Part shown: in pieces, positions 23,419-24,191 of the stretch
How positions within the stretch are numbered: position 1 is the stretch's first letter
Layout: every line of letters begins with the position of its first letter
Assembly (NCBI GenBank): GCA_023427085.1
Contig: JAEZBO010000274.1
Location: 1 to 24,191, forward strand
Direction of reading: 5' to 3'
DNA length: 24,191 bases
Origin: Pseudomonadota bacterium
Lineage (GTDB): Bacteria; Pseudomonadota; Gammaproteobacteria; Burkholderiales; Burkholderiaceae_B
Notes under the pieces: generated by a model
The model's input: the letters and a program-made list of their open reading frames with translations, nothing else
Database searches by the model: none
Told to the model about the DNA's origin: nothing
Program-made: the position numbers and the translations under genes

Positions 23419-24191
23419 GTGTCTTGCGACGCCTGCTGCGTAATATCTTCGTCTGGTGGCTGCCGGCGCTGGTGATGCTGCTGCTGTGCCTGGGTGGTTT
23501 TCTCGCCTGGGCGGTCGGCAGCCAGGCCGGCACGCGGATCCTGATCGAGACCGTCGCCAGCCAGCTCGACGGCCATGCCGACGGCATCGAAGGCACCTTG
23601 TGGCGCGGTGCGCGGGTGCGCTCGCTGATGGTGGCGCCGCCCAACACGCGGGTCGAGATCGCCAACCTGAACCTGGCGGCCGACTGGCCGCAACTGGGCG
23701 AGCGGCTGCTGCGCGTGCAGGACCTGTCGGCCGATTCGATCCGCGTCGAGCTGACGTCCGACCCCGATGCCCCGCCCGACGAAGCCAGCGGCGAGTTCTC
23801 GCTGCCGTCGCTGCCGGTGCACATCGCCATCGACCGGCTGGCGGTCGGCCGCTTCGACCTGTTGCAAGATGGCCAGCCGCTGCCGGTCAGCGTCGAGGAC
23901 CTGCAGGCCACCGTGGCCGCCGGCGAGGCCGCGCAGCTGCGCATCGCCAATCTGCGGGTCGGCCATCCGCTGGCGCAGGTGCAGTTGCAAGGCGAGTTGC
24001 GGCTCGATGAGCTGGCCGCGCCGTGGCCGATGCACGTGCAGCTGCTGGCCTCGCTGCACAGTCCCGATCCGCAGTCGCCGCTGTGCCTGAACGAGCTGCG
24101 CAGCGCCACCACGCCGCGCGACGCCAAGGGCCAGCCGGCCGGCGCCAAGCTGCCGGCGGCGCTGGCCGACGCCGGCTGCACGGTGCTGCTC
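23415..24191 (+). CDS. tamB: TamB, N-terminal part (runs off the window)
   Basis: Start of the large TamB/AsmA-like inner-membrane-anchored protein that spans the periplasm with a lipid-binding beta-groove; 259 residues are visible. The frame opens SVLRRLLRNIFVWWLPALVMLLL, a signal anchor, followed by the family opening SQAGTRILIETVASQLDG and IEGTLWRGARV, then repeated beta-strand segments. No stop occurs before the window end. There is no ATG or GTG at the front of this frame: TTG at 23415 overlaps the tamA stop (TTGA), and a second TTG is at 23424. I choose 23415 for the coupling. LCLNEL and GCTVLL place two cysteines near the visible end. Frame and family are clear; the exact start is not. 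Confidence 0.85.
   Translation, partial: MSVLRRLLRNIFVWWLPALVMLLLCLGGFLAWAVGSQAGTRILIETVASQLDGHADGIEGTLWRGARVRSLMVAPPNTRVEIANLNLAADWPQLGERLLRVQDLSADSIRVELTSDPDAPPDEASGEFSLPSLPVHIAIDRLAVGRFDLLQDGQPLPVSVEDLQATVAAGEAAQLRIANLRVGHPLAQVQLQGELRLDELAAPWPMHVQLLASLHSPDPQSPLCLNELRSATTPRDAKGQPAGAKLPAALADAGCTVLL

Overview
The window is 24.2 kb of GC-rich, tightly packed DNA. I infer a betaproteobacterium of the Burkholderiales, most likely Alcaligenaceae (Bordetella/Achromobacter-like). The grounds are two Bug-family (TctC-type) periplasmic binding proteins, the metG and apbC pair, and the general codon style. This is recognition by eye, not a database match. I saw no rRNA, tRNA, CRISPR array, insertion sequence or integrase.

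Layout. Bases 1-3316 hold the 3' part of a Ca2+-ATPase-like P-type pump, overlapped by ATGA with a fumarylacetoacetate-hydrolase-family gene. A Bug binding protein follows at 3373-4386. Bases 4400-13938 look like a sulfur amino acid module: a SorA-type molybdenum sulfite dehydrogenase and its small cytochrome c (sorAB); a LysR regulator on the opposite strand; and, diverging from it, a cupin thiol (cysteine) dioxygenase and a MetC-type PLP C-S lyase. After two terminator-like hairpins come a four-repeat rhodanese protein and a complete polar amino acid ABC importer (binding protein, two permeases, ATPase). A second, convergent Bug protein (14053-15033, minus) closes the module. Bases 15489-17612 carry a phospholipid N-methyltransferase-like gene, a META-domain lipoprotein and a short TrhO-type tRNA hydroxylase. 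Bases 17616-20193 carry metG and a small membrane protein on the minus strand. Bases 20411-24191 carry apbC, tamA and tamB, which overlap at their start/stop codons; tamB runs off the end and probably starts at TTG.

How the genes may work together. The likely route in the central module is: the ABC system imports a sulfur amino acid; the MetC-like lyase breaks C-S bonds; the dioxygenase turns a thiol such as cysteine into a sulfinate; sulfinate breakdown (enzyme not in the window) releases sulfite; the rhodanese protein handles sulfane sulfur; and SorAB oxidises sulfite to sulfate in the periplasm, passing electrons to cytochrome c. The LysR protein, whose gene shares a near-perfect 18-bp palindrome with the dioxygenase promoter, is the obvious candidate regulator. 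The individual families are well known. The combination, the substrate and several residue changes (a Cys at the crosslink position of the dioxygenase, a missing ligand Asp in the binding protein, one Cys among four rhodanese repeats) are the parts worth a second look.
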